Shown here one piece after another: positions 9,932 through 19,498 of a DNA stretch of 64,000 bases. Each line of letters opens with the position of its first letter. Within the stretch, counting starts at the first letter, position 1. The position numbers were made by a program, and so were the translations under genes. The DNA is taken from assembly GCA_024236215.1 (NCBI GenBank), contig JACKKX010000002.1, forward strand, positions 715,420 to 779,419, in the 5' to 3' direction. The stretch comes from Novosphingobium sp. (GTDB taxonomy: Bacteria > Pseudomonadota > Alphaproteobacteria > Sphingomonadales > Sphingomonadaceae). The notes below the pieces were generated by a model that made no database searches, was not told where the DNA came from, and saw nothing but the letters and a program-made list of their open reading frames with translations.

Positions 9932-10509
9932 GCGCCCTTGCGCCCCCTGACCCAGACCGCGATCCGCAGCCCCAGCGCACCGAGTGAAACCGCCAGCGCC
10001 AACACGGCAAAAGGCATCTCTCGCCCCTGGATGACCCGGCCCAGATAGGAAAAGGTGAAGACGAACCACAACCAGTGGATCCCCAGCGTGTGCAGCCGCT
10101 TCCAGTTGCGGCCTAGCTTGCGCATTGCCGCGTCGTTCGATGTCAGGGCCATCAGATAGAGCAGGACATAGGCACCCCCGCCGCCGATCAGCGTCTGCGC
10201 CGTCAGTGCCTTGCCCGCCATGCTGTTGTAGGTTGCCAGCGCATAGAGGTGGACCGTGTGACTGCCAGCAAAACCCAGACCCCACCAACGCCGGTCGCGC
10301 CACAACGCACGGGTGAGAGGGGAGTGCCAGAGCCTCCCGAGCGAGGATGCGGCATAGGTCAGGATGAATAGCGGGAAGCCGGCCCTTGCGGTCCAGCGCG
10401 CGGCATGGAGCCAGCCATCGATCGGATCGACACCCGATCTGAGCCCCAGCATCAGCGCAGAAAGGCTCAGCACCAAGCCCAGAGCGATCGGCCAGCGACG
10501 TGCGATCAT
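9928..10509 (-). CDS. Ferric reductase-like transmembrane protein (MsrQ/YedZ-like)
   Basis: A 193-residue protein with about five to six membrane segments resembling the heme-binding ferric reductase-like domain of MsrQ/YedZ. Candidate heme-ligand histidines occur in GSHTVHLYALATY and LHTLGIHWLWFVF, spaced as in the family. MsrQ normally passes electrons to the periplasmic methionine sulfoxide reductase MsrP, but no msrP is adjacent here, so the partner is unknown. It is convergent with serB (four-base overlap). Confidence 0.7.
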   Translation of the reverse strand: MIARRWPIALGLVLSLSALMLGLRSGVDPIDGWLHAARWTARAGFPLFILTYAASSLGRLWHSPLTRALWRDRRWWGLGFAGSHTVHLYALATYNSMAGKALTAQTLIGGGGAYVLLYLMALTSNDAAMRKLGRNWKRLHTLGIHWLWFVFTFSYLGRVIQGREMPFAVLALAVSLGALGLRIAVWVRGRKGA

Positions 10510-10583
10510 ATCCCTCTCCCAACTCTCTTATGGGCCAGATGGGTAGGCAATTTGCAACTTGATTGCCATCGGATTCAGCTGTA

Positions 10584-10612
10584 TTGACACTTCTGTAAGT
10601 AAGTCGCAGTAA
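10584..10612 (+). promoter_or_regulatory. Putative promoter of coq4
   Basis: TTGACA at 10584-10589 and CAGTAA at 10607-10612 with a 17-base spacer, ending 12 bases before the coq4 ATG. The -10 is weak, so this is a tentative call based on the perfect -35 and correct spacing. Confidence 0.4.
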
Positions 10613-10623
10613 CAGGTCCTGCC

Positions 10624-11475
10624 ATGAACATGATGACTTCACCGCCCGAAATCCTGCCCTCGCAGCGCCAGACCCATGTCGACTTTGCCGCACCGGACCT
10701 GCCGATGATGCTGCCCGGCCGCCCGGAGATGCGCTATGACCTGCCCAAGGCCTGGCGCAATTTCCGCGAGTTGGTAAAGAACAAGGAAGATACTTCCAAG
10801 GTCACTCCGATTTTCGAAGCCTTGCCCTGGCGTGGGATTTACGACGCGGCACTGAGCTTCCTTAAGACCGAACGCGCGCAGGAAATCCGCCGCAAGGAAC
10901 CCTCGCTGGTGCCGATCCTCGACAACCACGAGGAGCTGCGCAAGATGCCCGCGGGCAGCCTCGCCGAGATTTATTGCGATTTCATGGAGCGCGAAGGGCT
11001 CTCGGCGCACGGCCTGGTCGACGAGCTCGACAAGAACCGCCCGCCCGAGATGTACTGGGACGATCAGGTTACCTGGTACTTCAACCGCATGCGCGACACC
11101 CACGATCTGATGCACATCCTTTCCGGGTTCGGCCGCGATGCGCTGGGCGAACAGTGCGTGCTGGCCTTCACCTACAGCCAGCAGCCGTCGCCTGCGCACC
11201 TGTTCCTGGGATACGCCGGGGCGATCGAAATCGCCAAGCGCGCGACGGTCAAGGTTCCGGTGTTCCGTGCAGTGCGCGAAGGCCAGAAAATGGGCAAGGC
11301 CTGCCCGCGGCTGGTCGAGATGGCGATCACCGAGCTGCTGCCACTGCCGATCGAGGAAGTGCGCCGCCGCCTCAACATCAAGGCGCCGACCTATTACAAC
11401 CAGGCCCATGCGATGTGGCGCGCGGCGGGGATCGATCCCTACGATTTGATGGCACCGGCCCAGGCTGCGGCCTGA
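10624..11475 (+). CDS. coq4: Ubiquinone biosynthesis COQ4-family protein
   Basis: A 283-residue COQ4-like protein, a membrane-associated factor for ubiquinone synthesis; eukaryotic COQ4 binds zinc and takes part in the C1 decarboxylation/hydroxylation step. The conserved zinc-binding motif is visible as DTHDLMHILSGFGRDALGE near residue 158, followed by an AFTYSQQPSPAHLFLGY segment and a C-terminal PTYYNQAHAMWRAAG stretch. It stands alone, with a promoter-like sequence upstream and a convergent nitroreductase four bases downstream. Confidence 0.85.
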   Translation: MNMMTSPPEILPSQRQTHVDFAAPDLPMMLPGRPEMRYDLPKAWRNFRELVKNKEDTSKVTPIFEALPWRGIYDAALSFLKTERAQEIRRKEPSLVPILDNHEELRKMPAGSLAEIYCDFMEREGLSAHGLVDELDKNRPPEMYWDDQVTWYFNRMRDTHDLMHILSGFGRDALGEQCVLAFTYSQQPSPAHLFLGYAGAIEIAKRATVKVPVFRAVREGQKMGKACPRLVEMAITELLPLPIEEVRRRLNIKAPTYYNQAHAMWRAAGIDPYDLMAPAQAAA

Positions 11476-11479
11476 CCGG

Positions 11480-12154
11480 CTAGATCCAGCTGGAGATAGC
11501 GCCGATCGGCTTGCGCTGCACGGCATGGGCCGGAACCGTGGCGTCTGGCGCGGGGTGACCGACCACTACCAGCATCATCGGCTTTTCATCGCTGGGCCGC
11601 TGGCAGATCGCGTTGAGGAATTTCATCGGCGCGGGCGTGTGGGTCAGCGTGGCAAGCCCCGCCTCGTGCAAGGTCGCGAGCAGCAATCCCACTGCTATCC
11701 CGACGCTTTCGGTGACATAATAGTTCTGCCGATTGTCGCCGGGATTGGGGCCGCCCCGGCGCTGCCCGAACACCGCGATCAGCCAGGGTGCGGTCTCGAG
11801 ATAAGGTTTGACATCGTCGGTGCCGAGTGGAGCCAGGGCTTCGAGCCACTCGTCGCTCGCCTTGCCGGCATAGAATTCGCGTTCCTCTTCCTCCGCCAGT
11901 CGGCGTACTTCGCGCTTGGCCTCGAGCGAGGAGATTGCCGCGAAGTGCCACGGCTGATGATTGGCCCCCGATGGCGCAGTGCCCGCCGCAAGGATTGCCT
12001 GCTCAATCACCCGGCGCGGAACCGGGGCATCGGTGAAAAAGCGGCACGTACGCCGGGTGCGCAGGCGCTCATAGCTGGCCCTCGCCCGCGCAAGCCGCTC
12101 CGCATCGGTGAGCACCGGCAGGGCGGGATAGGGCAGCTGGGGATAGTCTCTCAT
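11480..12154 (-). CDS. Nitroreductase family protein
   Basis: A ~224-residue flavin-dependent nitroreductase-fold protein. An FMN-binding pattern is visible: RRTCRFF near the N-terminus, the APSGANHQPWHF motif, and VGIAVGLLLATLHEAGLATLTHTP toward the C-terminus. The start at 12154 overlaps the stop of the upstream DUF3052 gene (ATGA), giving coupled translation. Family members reduce nitro compounds, quinones or dehalogenate substrates; no specific substrate is indicated. A second, more distant nitroreductase lies at 23765-24442. Confidence 0.85.
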   Translation of the reverse strand: MRDYPQLPYPALPVLTDAERLARARASYERLRTRRTCRFFTDAPVPRRVIEQAILAAGTAPSGANHQPWHFAAISSLEAKREVRRLAEEEEREFYAGKASDEWLEALAPLGTDDVKPYLETAPWLIAVFGQRRGGPNPGDNRQNYYVTESVGIAVGLLLATLHEAGLATLTHTPAPMKFLNAICQRPSDEKPMMLVVVGHPAPDATVPAHAVQRKPIGAISSWI

Positions 12155-12567
12155 CGCAGCTCCTTGCGGATCACCAGTTTCAGCCCGGACCAGACATCGT
12201 CCAGCGCGCAGACCTTGGTATCGACCAGGCCGAGCGGCAAGCACAGCTCGCGGATGGTGTCCTCGGTAATGTCGGTCGGCACTTTCGCGGCCTTCTTGGG
12301 CCACGAAACCCAGATCTGCCCATCGGGCGCGATCTGATGGCGCAGCGCCTGAAGGCGGGCTGCTAACGCCCCGCGCTCGGTTACGAAAACATGCGCAGCG
12401 TCGATCCCCTGCGCAGGATCGGCTACGAATGTCAGCTCCAGGGCATATTCGTCGATTTCGTCAGCCACGCTTTCGGGCATGGCATCGAACCACACCCGCA
12501 TCCCGTCGCGCAGCGAGAGCTTCTTGGCGAGCGGAGTACCGGAATAGCCAGTGGTCATGTGAGCCAC
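12151..12567 (-). CDS. DUF3052-family protein
   Basis: A 138-residue soluble protein matching the DUF3052 pattern: N-terminal TTGYSGTPLAKKL, a central AHVFVTERGAL strand, an IWVSWPKKAAK motif and a terminal GLVDTKVCALDDVWSGLKLV segment. Its function is unknown. It heads a two-gene unit with the nitroreductase (four-base overlap). A second ATG four codons in would also be possible. Confidence 0.75.
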   Translation of the reverse strand: MAHMTTGYSGTPLAKKLSLRDGMRVWFDAMPESVADEIDEYALELTFVADPAQGIDAAHVFVTERGALAARLQALRHQIAPDGQIWVSWPKKAAKVPTDITEDTIRELCLPLGLVDTKVCALDDVWSGLKLVIRKELR

Positions 12568-12575
12568 CTAGCTTA

Positions 12576-12624
12576 CCCCCTTATCCTCGTCACCCTGAAC
12601 TTGTTTCAGAGTAACGAGAGGGGG
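12576..12624. repeat. REP-like hairpin (third copy)
   Basis: Extended imperfect hairpin between purL and the DUF3052 gene. Outer arms CCCCCT/AGGGGG, then CTCGT/ACGAG, then a CTGAA/TTCAG core around CTGAACTTGTTTCAG. The core equals the units at 5569-5662. It could end purL transcription, although no U-run follows. Confidence 0.65.
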
Positions 12625-12634
12625 TTGGGAGCTC

Positions 12635-14815
12635 TCAGCTTTCCATCCAGTCGCGGAAAAAGCTGTCGCTGGCTTTGCGCAGGGTGGCGAGGGGGATCGG
12701 CTTGCCGTTCACTTCGAGCACGTTCCCGCCGGTCTTGCCGATCCGCATCAAGGGCAGATCCAATCCTTCGAGTGCGTCGGCATCGGGCAGCGTCACCACA
12801 TAGCGCGATTGCGCTTCGCCGAAGGCGAGGCCCGCGTTCATGCCATCCAGCTCGGCGCCGATGTTTCCGCCCAGCGCCATCTCGGCAATCGCCACCAGCA
12901 GGCCACCGTCGCTGACATCGTGGACCGCGCTGACCGTGCCGTTTGCGACCAGGCTACGCACAGCCTCACCCAGCTTGCGCTCAAGTTCGAGATCGACCAC
13001 TGGCGCGTCGCCGTCTTCGCGGCCATGGATTTCGCGCAGGTAGAGCGATTGGCCAAGCTGGTCGTAATTGTAGCCGATAACCACGATGTCCTCGCCCGCG
13101 GCCTTGAAGGCGATCGTCGCCATTGCCGCATGGTCGTCCATCAGTCCGACGCCGCCGATCGCGGGGGTAGGGAGGATGGCGGAGCCACCGCCGGTCGCTT
13201 TGCTCTCGTTGTAAAGGCTGACATTTCCCGAGACGATCGGATAATCCAGCGCCCGGCAGGCATCGCCCATTCCGCGCAGGCACTCGACGATCTGGGCCAT
13301 GATTTCGGGCCGCTGGGGGTTTGCGAAGTTGAGGCAGTTGGTGATCGCCAGCGGCCGCGCGCCCACCGCCGAGATATTGCGCCAGGTTTCCGCCACCGCC
13401 TGCTTGCCGCCCTCATAGGGATCGGCATAGCAATAGCGCGGTGTGCAATCGGTGCTCATCGCCAGCGCCTTACGGGTGCCGTGAATCCGCACCACCGCCG
13501 CGTCGCCGCCGCTCTTCTGGAGCGTATCGGCACCTACCTGGCTGTCATACTGCTCCCAGATCCAGCGCCGGCTGGCGAGATCGGGGCAGGCCATCAGCTT
13601 GAGCAGATCGGCGGCAAGGTCGGTGCTTTCGGGCACATCGCCCAGCGGCTTGACCCTGGCCCAGGCCTTGTATTCCTCTAGGCTGAGGTGCGGGCGGTCG
13701 TAGAGCGGCGCCTCATCCGCCAGCGGACCCAGCGGAATGTCGCAGACAACATCGCCGCCCCATTCCAGCACCATGTGCCCGGTGTCGGTCACCTCGCCGA
13801 TCACCGCGAAATCGAGTTCCCACTTTCGGAATATCGCCTCGGCCATGGCCTCCTTGCCGGGCTTGAGCACCATGAGCATCCGCTCCTGGCTCTCGCTCAG
13901 CATCATCTCATACGGCGTCATGCCCTCTTCGCGGCAAGGCACCGCGTCCATGTTGAGGCGGATGCCCGCGCCGCCCTTGCTGGCCATTTCAACCGACGAG
14001 CTGGTCAGCCCGGCCGCACCCATGTCCTGGATCGCCACGATCGCATCGGTTGCCATCAGTTCGAGACAGGCCTCGATCAGCAGCTTTTCGGTGAAGGGAT
14101 CGCCGACCTGCACGGTCGGGCGCTTTTCTTCCGAATCTTCGCCGAAATCAGCGCTTGCCATGGTCGCACCGTGGATTCCGTCGCGCCCGGTCTTGGAGCC
14201 GACATAGACGATCGGATTGCCCAGCCCGGTGGCGGCGCAATAGAAGATCTTGTCGGTATCGGCGACGCCCACGGTCATCGCGTTGACCAGGATGTTGCCG
14301 TCATAGGCGGAGTGGAAGTTGGTCTCGCCGCCCACGGTAGGTACGCCCACGCAGTTGCCGTAGCCGCCAATCCCGGCAACCACACCCTTGACCAGGCTCT
14401 TCATCTTGGGATGGTCGGGGCGACCGAACCGCAGCGCGTTCATGTTGGCGACCGGGCGGGCGCCCATAGTGAACACGTCGCGCAGGATCCCGCCCACCCC
14501 GGTTGCCGCGCCCTGGTAGGGTTCGATGTAGCTGGGGTGGTTGTGGCTCTCCATCTTGAAGATCGCCGCCTGGCCATCGCCGATGTCGATCACGCCCGCG
14601 TTCTCGCCCGGACCGCAGATCACCCAGGGGGCCTCGGTCGGGAGCTTCTTGAGGTGGAGGCGGCTCGATTTGTAGCTGCAATGCTCGGACCACATCACCG
14701 AGAAGATGCCCAGCTCGACCAGATTGGGCTCGCGCCCCAGTGCGTGGAGCACATGGGCGTATTCTTCCTCGGAAAGCCCGTGCTGGGCGACGACATCGGG
14801 GGTGATTTCGGCCAT
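12635..14815 (-). CDS. purL: Phosphoribosylformylglycinamidine synthase subunit PurL
   Basis: FGAM synthase II (726 residues), the catalytic subunit of the three-protein PurSQL enzyme that makes formylglycinamidine ribonucleotide in purine synthesis. Signatures include the N-terminal [12 protein letters not shown] histidine motif, [36 protein letters not shown], and the [12 protein letters not shown] and [16 protein letters not shown] segments. Length is normal for the small bacterial form, which needs separate PurS and PurQ; neither is encoded nearby. Confidence 0.97.
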   Translation of the reverse strand: MAEITPDVVAQHGLSEEEYAHVLHALGREPNLVELGIFSVMWSEHCSYKSSRLHLKKLPTEAPWVICGPGENAGVIDIGDGQAAIFKMESHNHPSYIEPYQGAATGVGGILRDVFTMGARPVANMNALRFGRPDHPKMKSLVKGVVAGIGGYGNCVGVPTVGGETNFHSAYDGNILVNAMTVGVADTDKIFYCAATGLGNPIVYVGSKTGRDGIHGATMASADFGEDSEEKRPTVQVGDPFTEKLLIEACLELMATDAIVAIQDMGAAGLTSSSVEMASKGGAGIRLNMDAVPCREEGMTPYEMMLSESQERMLMVLKPGKEAMAEAIFRKWELDFAVIGEVTDTGHMVLEWGGDVVCDIPLGPLADEAPLYDRPHLSLEEYKAWARVKPLGDVPESTDLAADLLKLMACPDLASRRWIWEQYDSQVGADTLQKSGGDAAVVRIHGTRKALAMSTDCTPRYCYADPYEGGKQAVAETWRNISAVGARPLAITNCLNFANPQRPEIMAQIVECLRGMGDACRALDYPIVSGNVSLYNESKATGGGSAILPTPAIGGVGLMDDHAAMATIAFKAAGEDIVVIGYNYDQLGQSLYLREIHGREDGDAPVVDLELERKLGEAVRSLVANGTVSAVHDVSDGGLLVAIAEMALGGNIGAELDGMNAGLAFGEAQSRYVVTLPDADALEGLDLPLMRIGKTGGNVLEVNGKPIPLATLRKASDSFFRDWMES

Positions 14816-14847
14816 GCGCGGCCCTTAGCGTCGCGCCCCGCTTCCCG

Positions 14848-15504
14848 CTAGCCCATTCCGGGCTGGCGGGTCTCGCTTTTCCCCATCCACCACGCCGCGA
14901 GCGTCGCCACGCCATAGGCGAAGAAGGCGAGGTAGCTGGTGCCGGCGGTTACCTCGGGCTCGACCGGTCCGAACCAGTTGATCGCCTGAAGCAGCAACAG
15001 CACCGCCGCGAGCACGATCACGCGGCCGATGGCGGGTCTGCGCATGCGCACATACCACCACAGCGCGCCGAAAGTGATGCCCAGTTCCAGCGGCATTTCG
15101 ATCGCCGGATGGTTCCATAGCCCCAGGCCCAGCTTGGGCGGCGAACCGGCGAGGGTCAGGTCGGGAACATGGACCAGCAGGTCAAGAAACCAGTGGCTCA
15201 GCACCACCGCGCCGCCGATCAGGCCGCCCACCGCATCGCGCAGCACCAGCGAGCGCCCCAGCCAGACCGCTCCGGCAAAGGCCGCCGCGCCCAGCAGGCT
15301 GTGGGTATAGGGCATGAAATAGAGGTCCATCGGGTTCATCGCGCTGATCCCCGGGGTGACGCGCATGTGCTCCACCCCCAGCAGCAGCAGTGCAAAAAAG
15401 GCCCAATCGACCAACTGCGCGCCGATGAACAGCAGCACCAGCGGCGGGGCCTTGCGGCTTGCGGCCGAGGCGGCGAGTGCCGGTGCCCAATGGCCGATGA
15501 ACAT
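14848..15504 (-). CDS. Polytopic membrane protein, YdjM/metal-dependent hydrolase-like
   Basis: A 218-residue protein with about six hydrophobic segments. The pair THSLLGAAAFAGAVWL and VLSHWFLDLLVHVPDL places His and Asp residues as in the YdjM/LexA-induced inner-membrane hydrolase-like family, but similarity is only at motif level. Function is unknown. It is followed three bases later by another small membrane protein gene, suggesting a two-gene operon. Confidence 0.6.
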   Translation of the reverse strand: MFIGHWAPALAASAASRKAPPLVLLFIGAQLVDWAFFALLLLGVEHMRVTPGISAMNPMDLYFMPYTHSLLGAAAFAGAVWLGRSLVLRDAVGGLIGGAVVLSHWFLDLLVHVPDLTLAGSPPKLGLGLWNHPAIEMPLELGITFGALWWYVRMRRPAIGRVIVLAAVLLLLQAINWFGPVEPEVTAGTSYLAFFAYGVATLAAWWMGKSETRQPGMG

Positions 15505-15507
15505 GCC

Positions 15508-15933
15508 TCAGGCTCCGGGAAAACGCAGCGCGGCCAGACTGGCAAGACCGCTGGCCAATGCAGTTGCCGCCGCGCCCCAGGCGATGTCTATGACGGTAAT
15601 CTGCAGATTCCAGACCTTGAGCGTGGCCTGGTTGGTGAGGTCATAGGTGGCATAGGCCAGCGCGCCGAGCAGCGCGCCGCTCAGCACCCCGAGCGGCACT
15701 CCGCCAAGTATCGCGAGCGGATCGGCAGGAGCCAGCGCCGGGCGCACTGCGAACCAGACGATCCCGGCGATATAGATCAGGTAGAACGCGATCGCCGGAA
15801 CCGGGCGAAACGCCGGGGCGAGTACCTCTCCCAATGCCGGGCGATAAAGGCTCGGCGCGGCCCAGCGCAGCCACAGGAAATCGAGCAATCCGAAAGCCGC
15901 CGCGGCGACGGCATAGGCAATAATCCACTTCAA
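15508..15933 (-). CDS. DUF2177-family membrane protein
   Basis: A ~141-residue protein with four predicted membrane segments, matching DUF2177 through the N-terminal LLDFLWLRWAAPSLYRP motif, the TYDLTNQATLKVW motif and a terminal DIAWGAAATALAS helix. Start assigned to TTG at 15933 because GGGGAG lies eight bases upstream and the family begins with this first hydrophobic helix. Function unknown. Upstream partner of the gene at 14848-15504. Confidence 0.7.
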   Translation of the reverse strand: MKWIIAYAVAAAAFGLLDFLWLRWAAPSLYRPALGEVLAPAFRPVPAIAFYLIYIAGIVWFAVRPALAPADPLAILGGVPLGVLSGALLGALAYATYDLTNQATLKVWNLQITVIDIAWGAAATALASGLASLAALRFPGA

Positions 15934-15995
15934 GTGAGGTCTCCCCTTTTGTCGCAGCTTGACCCTTGTGCCGCGCGCGGTCAATGCTTCGGCGT

Positions 15996-16253
15996 ATGGA
16001 AAACGCTTCACCCGATCTTGCCGCGATGAGCTTCGAGGACGCGCTGCGCGCGCTTGAGGACATGGTGCGCAAGCTTGAAAGCGGCGAAGTGCCGCTCGAT
16101 CAGTCGATCATGCTCTACGAACGGGGCGAGGCGCTGCGCAAGCATTGCCAGACCCGGCTCGATGCCGCCTCGGCCCGGATCGAGAAAATCGTCACCGGCA
16201 CCGGGGGCGAAGCCGCTGGAACCCAGCCGTTCGATCCCGAATCCGGGCGCTGA
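15996..16253 (+). CDS. xseB: Exodeoxyribonuclease VII small subunit
   Basis: An 85-residue helical protein: MSFEDALRALEDMVRKLESG, then LDQSIMLYERGEALRKHC, the two-helix pattern of XseB, which binds XseA to form exonuclease VII. ATG at 15996 gives the usual length. It is followed two bases later by ispA, the classic xseB-ispA order; xseA is not in this window. Confidence 0.92.
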   Translation: MENASPDLAAMSFEDALRALEDMVRKLESGEVPLDQSIMLYERGEALRKHCQTRLDAASARIEKIVTGTGGEAAGTQPFDPESGR

Positions 16254-16255
16254 GC

Positions 16256-17146
16256 GTGGGCAACCTGCTCGCTCCGGCGCTGGCACAAATCGCCCGCGAG
16301 GTCGATGCCGGGTTCGATGCCCTGCTTCCCGTGCCTCAAGACGCGCGTGCGAGCCTGGTCGAGGCGATGCGCCATGCCACGGTCGGCGGGGGCAAGCGGC
16401 TGCGCCCGCTGCTGCTGGTCGCCACCGCGCAGCTTTATGGTGCCGATCGTGGGCAAGCCCTTCGCGCCGGGCTGGCGATCGAGGCGGTCCATGCCTATTC
16501 GCTGGTCCACGACGATCTGCCGTGCATGGACGACGATGCCATGCGCCACGGCAAGCCAAGCGTGCACAAGGCCTTTGGCGAGGCGGTTGCCGTGCTGGTC
16601 GGCGATGCCCTGCAGGCGCTTGCTTTCGAGATCGTGACCGATCCGGCAACCAGCGGCGATCCCTTCGTGCGGGCCGAGCTGGCCCATGCCCTGGCAATGG
16701 CGGCGGGCGGCACGGGGATGGTTGGCGGGCAAGCGATGGATATTGCCGCCGTCGATACGGTTTTTGACCTTCCCGCGATCACCCGGCTGCAACAGCTAAA
16801 GACCGGGGCTTTGCTGGGCGCGGCAGTCGAGATGGGTGCAATTCTGGCCCATGTTCCGCACGAAGGCCGCCGCCACCTGCGCGGCTATGCCCACGATATC
16901 GGCCTGGCCTTTCAGATTACCGATGATCTGATCGACCACGAAGGCGACGCCGATCGCGCCGGAAAGGCCGTTGGCAAGGATGCGGCCGCTGGCAAGGCCA
17001 CCTTCGTTTCCCTGCTCGGGCCCGAGCGAGCGCGGGAGCAGGCACGGATGCTGGTGGATCAGGCCATTGCACATCTGGCCTCGCATGGGGCAGAAGCCGA
17101 CCTGTTGCGCGAGGTGGCGCGATTCATCGTCGAGAGGGACCGTTGA
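16256..17146 (+). CDS. ispA: Farnesyl diphosphate synthase
   Basis: Trans-prenyltransferase (~296 residues) condensing IPP with DMAPP/GPP to give farnesyl diphosphate. The first aspartate-rich motif is in LVHDDLPCMDDDAMRHG and the second in TDDLIDHEGD; GGGKRLRPLLL and GGQAMDI are also conserved. GTG at 16256, two bases after the xseB stop, is the chosen start; longer readings run antiparallel to nothing but overlap xseB out of frame. Its product feeds ubiquinone side chains, carotenoids and undecaprenyl lipid. Confidence 0.95.
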   Translation: MGNLLAPALAQIAREVDAGFDALLPVPQDARASLVEAMRHATVGGGKRLRPLLLVATAQLYGADRGQALRAGLAIEAVHAYSLVHDDLPCMDDDAMRHGKPSVHKAFGEAVAVLVGDALQALAFEIVTDPATSGDPFVRAELAHALAMAAGGTGMVGGQAMDIAAVDTVFDLPAITRLQQLKTGALLGAAVEMGAILAHVPHEGRRHLRGYAHDIGLAFQITDDLIDHEGDADRAGKAVGKDAAAGKATFVSLLGPERAREQARMLVDQAIAHLASHGAEADLLREVARFIVERDR

Positions 17147-17659
17147 ATGACCACACGCATCGGCGTCTATCCTGGGACTTTCGATCCGATCACGCTGGGC
17201 CATGCCGATATCATCCGGCGTGGGGCCAAGCTGGTTGACCGGCTGATTATCGGGGTGACCACCAATCCCTCGAAAGATCCGCTGTTCACGCCCGACGAGC
17301 GTATCGCGATGGTCACGCGCGAGGCGGCGGCGCTGGGGCTCGACAATGTCGAGGTCGTGGGGTTCAACGCCCTGCTGATGAAGTTCGCCGAAAAGCAGGG
17401 GGCGACAGTGATTGTGCGTGGGCTGCGCGCGGTGGCCGATTTCGAATACGAGTTCCAGATGGCCGGCATGAACCAGCAGCTCAACGCCGGGATCGAAACC
17501 CTGTTCCTGATGGCGGACGTCTCCTTGCAACCGATCGCCTCCAAGCTGGTCAAGGAAATCGCGCTGTTCGGCGGCGATATCTCCAAATTCGTCAGTCCCG
17601 CCGTGCGCGAGGACGTGATGGCGCGAATTGCCAAGACCGGAACGCTGGGGGACTATTAG
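17147..17659 (+). CDS. coaD: Phosphopantetheine adenylyltransferase
   Basis: A 170-residue nucleotidyltransferase of coenzyme A synthesis (adenylylates 4'-phosphopantetheine). The nucleotide-binding motif GTFDPITLGHADIIRR is at about residues 9-24, and the second site VIVRGLRAVADFEYEFQMAGM is typical of CoaD. The ATG follows the ispA stop directly, so xseB-ispA-coaD form one operon. Confidence 0.97.
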   Translation: MTTRIGVYPGTFDPITLGHADIIRRGAKLVDRLIIGVTTNPSKDPLFTPDERIAMVTREAAALGLDNVEVVGFNALLMKFAEKQGATVIVRGLRAVADFEYEFQMAGMNQQLNAGIETLFLMADVSLQPIASKLVKEIALFGGDISKFVSPAVREDVMARIAKTGTLGDY

Positions 17660-17737
17660 AACCCATTCATTGCCACTTCAGCCAGCGGCGGCTATCCCGC
17701 TGCCCAACCTGACCATTCAGTTTCGAGATTGCCCAGC

Positions 17738-18442
17738 ATGATCCGTCGTTTCCTTGCCCTTTTCGCCATCTTCCTGGGCCTTGCCGCCACCCCCGCGCTG
17801 GCCAAGGACAAGAAGCCGATCACCCCGCCGCCCGTGGCGATGAGCGCCTATGTCGATCCCGATCCGACCCATGACCCTGACAATATTCTGGTGCTTGACC
17901 TGTCAAACGGCGGGCGCGTGCTGATCCGGATGATGCCGAGCTGGGCACCCAACCATGTCGAGCGGGTCAAGACCTTGGCCAAGCAGGGCTTTTACGACGG
18001 GATCATTTTTCACCGCGTGATCGAAGGGTTCATGGCCCAGACCGGCGATCCCACCGGCACCGGCGCGGGCGGATCGCCGCTGCCCGATCTCAAGGCCGAG
18101 TTCAACTATATGCCGCACGTGCGCGGCACGGTTTCGATGGCGCGGACCGATCAGCCCGATACCGCCAACAGCCAGTTCTTCATCGTCTTTTTCCCACGCT
18201 TCTCGCTCGATCACCGTTACACCAATTTTGGCCGGGTGATTTCCGGCATGGAAGCGGTTGACGCGATTGCCCGGGGCGAACCGCCCGCCAACCCGACCCG
18301 TATCCTCCAGGCTTCGATCCTGTCGGACAACCGCCCGCAGCCCGCCGGGCAGGTTCCGATCGCGCCGACCGTGATCACCGCCGACATGCTCAACAATTCG
18401 AGCTCGGATAGTCCGCCGCCATCCGATCCGCCCTCGAATTGA
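17738..18442 (+). CDS. Exported cyclophilin-type peptidyl-prolyl isomerase
   Basis: A ~234-residue secreted cyclophilin. The N-terminus is a signal peptide ending near ATPALA|KDKK; the cyclophilin domain contains FYDGIIFHRVIEGFMAQTGDP, the catalytic arginine in FHRV, GTVSMARTDQPDTANSQFFI and FGRVISGMEAVDAIA. The C-terminal tail is low-complexity Ser/Pro/Asp. It would help fold periplasmic proteins. ATG 17738 is preferred to a TTG nine bases earlier. It precedes queA by 27 bases. Confidence 0.9.
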   Translation: MIRRFLALFAIFLGLAATPALAKDKKPITPPPVAMSAYVDPDPTHDPDNILVLDLSNGGRVLIRMMPSWAPNHVERVKTLAKQGFYDGIIFHRVIEGFMAQTGDPTGTGAGGSPLPDLKAEFNYMPHVRGTVSMARTDQPDTANSQFFIVFFPRFSLDHRYTNFGRVISGMEAVDAIARGEPPANPTRILQASILSDNRPQPAGQVPIAPTVITADMLNNSSSDSPPPSDPPSN

Positions 18443-18469
18443 GGCGCGGATGCGGCTAGGGCCGCGGCG

Positions 18470-19498
18470 ATGAAGGTTGATCTGTTCGATTTCGAGCTTC
18501 CGCCCGAGCGGATCGCGCTGCGCCCGGCCCGGCCGCGCGATGCGGCACGGATGCTCTTCGTGCCGGGGGAAGGGGCGCTCGCCGACCTGACCGTGCGCGA
18601 TCTGCCCGGCCTGCTGCGCCAGGGCGATGTGCTGGTCTTCAACGACACCCGCGTAATTCCCGCCCAGCTTGAAGGGCGCCGCGGCGAGGCGCGGATCGGC
18701 GCCACGCTGCACAAACGGATCGATCTGCGGCGCTGGCAGGCCTTCGTGCGCAATGCCAAGCGATTGCATCCTGGCGATACGATTGATTTCGCCGCAGGGG
18801 TTCAGGCCCAAGCGGAGGAACGCCACAGCGACGGCAGCTGGAGCCTGGCCTTTCTGGGCGAGGAACCGGTCGAGGTCTTGCTCGATCGGGCCGGGCAGAT
18901 GCCGCTGCCCCCTTACATCGCCGGCAAGCGCCCGACCGACGCGGATGACCGCTTGGACTATCAGACGATGTTCGCGGACAAGGACGGCGCCGTTGCCGCG
19001 CCCACGGCCGCGCTGCACTTCACGCCCGCGCTGATGGCCGCGCTGGACACGGCGGGGGTGGGCAAGGAAGTTTTGACGCTCCATGTGGGTGCGGGCACTT
19101 TCCTCCCGGTCAAGGCCGAGGATACAGCCGAACACCGGATGCACGCCGAATGGGGCACGATTTCCGCCGCCAGCGCCCAACGCCTCAACCAGGTGCGCCA
19201 ATCCGGGGGCAGGGTGATCGCGGTTGGCACCACCAGCCTACGTCTGCTGGAGAGCGCGGCGGATGAGCAGGGCACGATCCACCCCTTCGCAGGCGACACC
19301 GCCATCTTTATCACCCCGGGTTACCGCTTCCGCGCGGTCGACGGGCTGATGACCAACTTCCATCTGCCGCGCAGCACGTTGTTCATGCTGGTTTCCGCGC
19401 TGATGGGACTTGAAAAAATGCATGCTGCTTATGCTCACGCGATTGGCGAAGGCTACCGGTTCTACAGTTACGGGGATTCGAGCCTGTTGCTGCCCTAG
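18470..19498 (+). CDS. queA: tRNA preQ1(34) S-adenosylmethionine ribosyltransferase-isomerase
   Basis: QueA (342 residues) transfers and isomerises the ribosyl moiety of SAM onto preQ1 in tRNA, giving epoxyqueuosine. Conserved blocks: [65 protein letters not shown] and [20 protein letters not shown]. tgt, the partner that inserts preQ1, lies 3.1 kb downstream; the intervening genes look like an insertion into a queA-tgt unit. Confidence 0.96.
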   Translation: MKVDLFDFELPPERIALRPARPRDAARMLFVPGEGALADLTVRDLPGLLRQGDVLVFNDTRVIPAQLEGRRGEARIGATLHKRIDLRRWQAFVRNAKRLHPGDTIDFAAGVQAQAEERHSDGSWSLAFLGEEPVEVLLDRAGQMPLPPYIAGKRPTDADDRLDYQTMFADKDGAVAAPTAALHFTPALMAALDTAGVGKEVLTLHVGAGTFLPVKAEDTAEHRMHAEWGTISAASAQRLNQVRQSGGRVIAVGTTSLRLLESAADEQGTIHPFAGDTAIFITPGYRFRAVDGLMTNFHLPRSTLFMLVSALMGLEKMHAAYAHAIGEGYRFYSYGDSSLLLP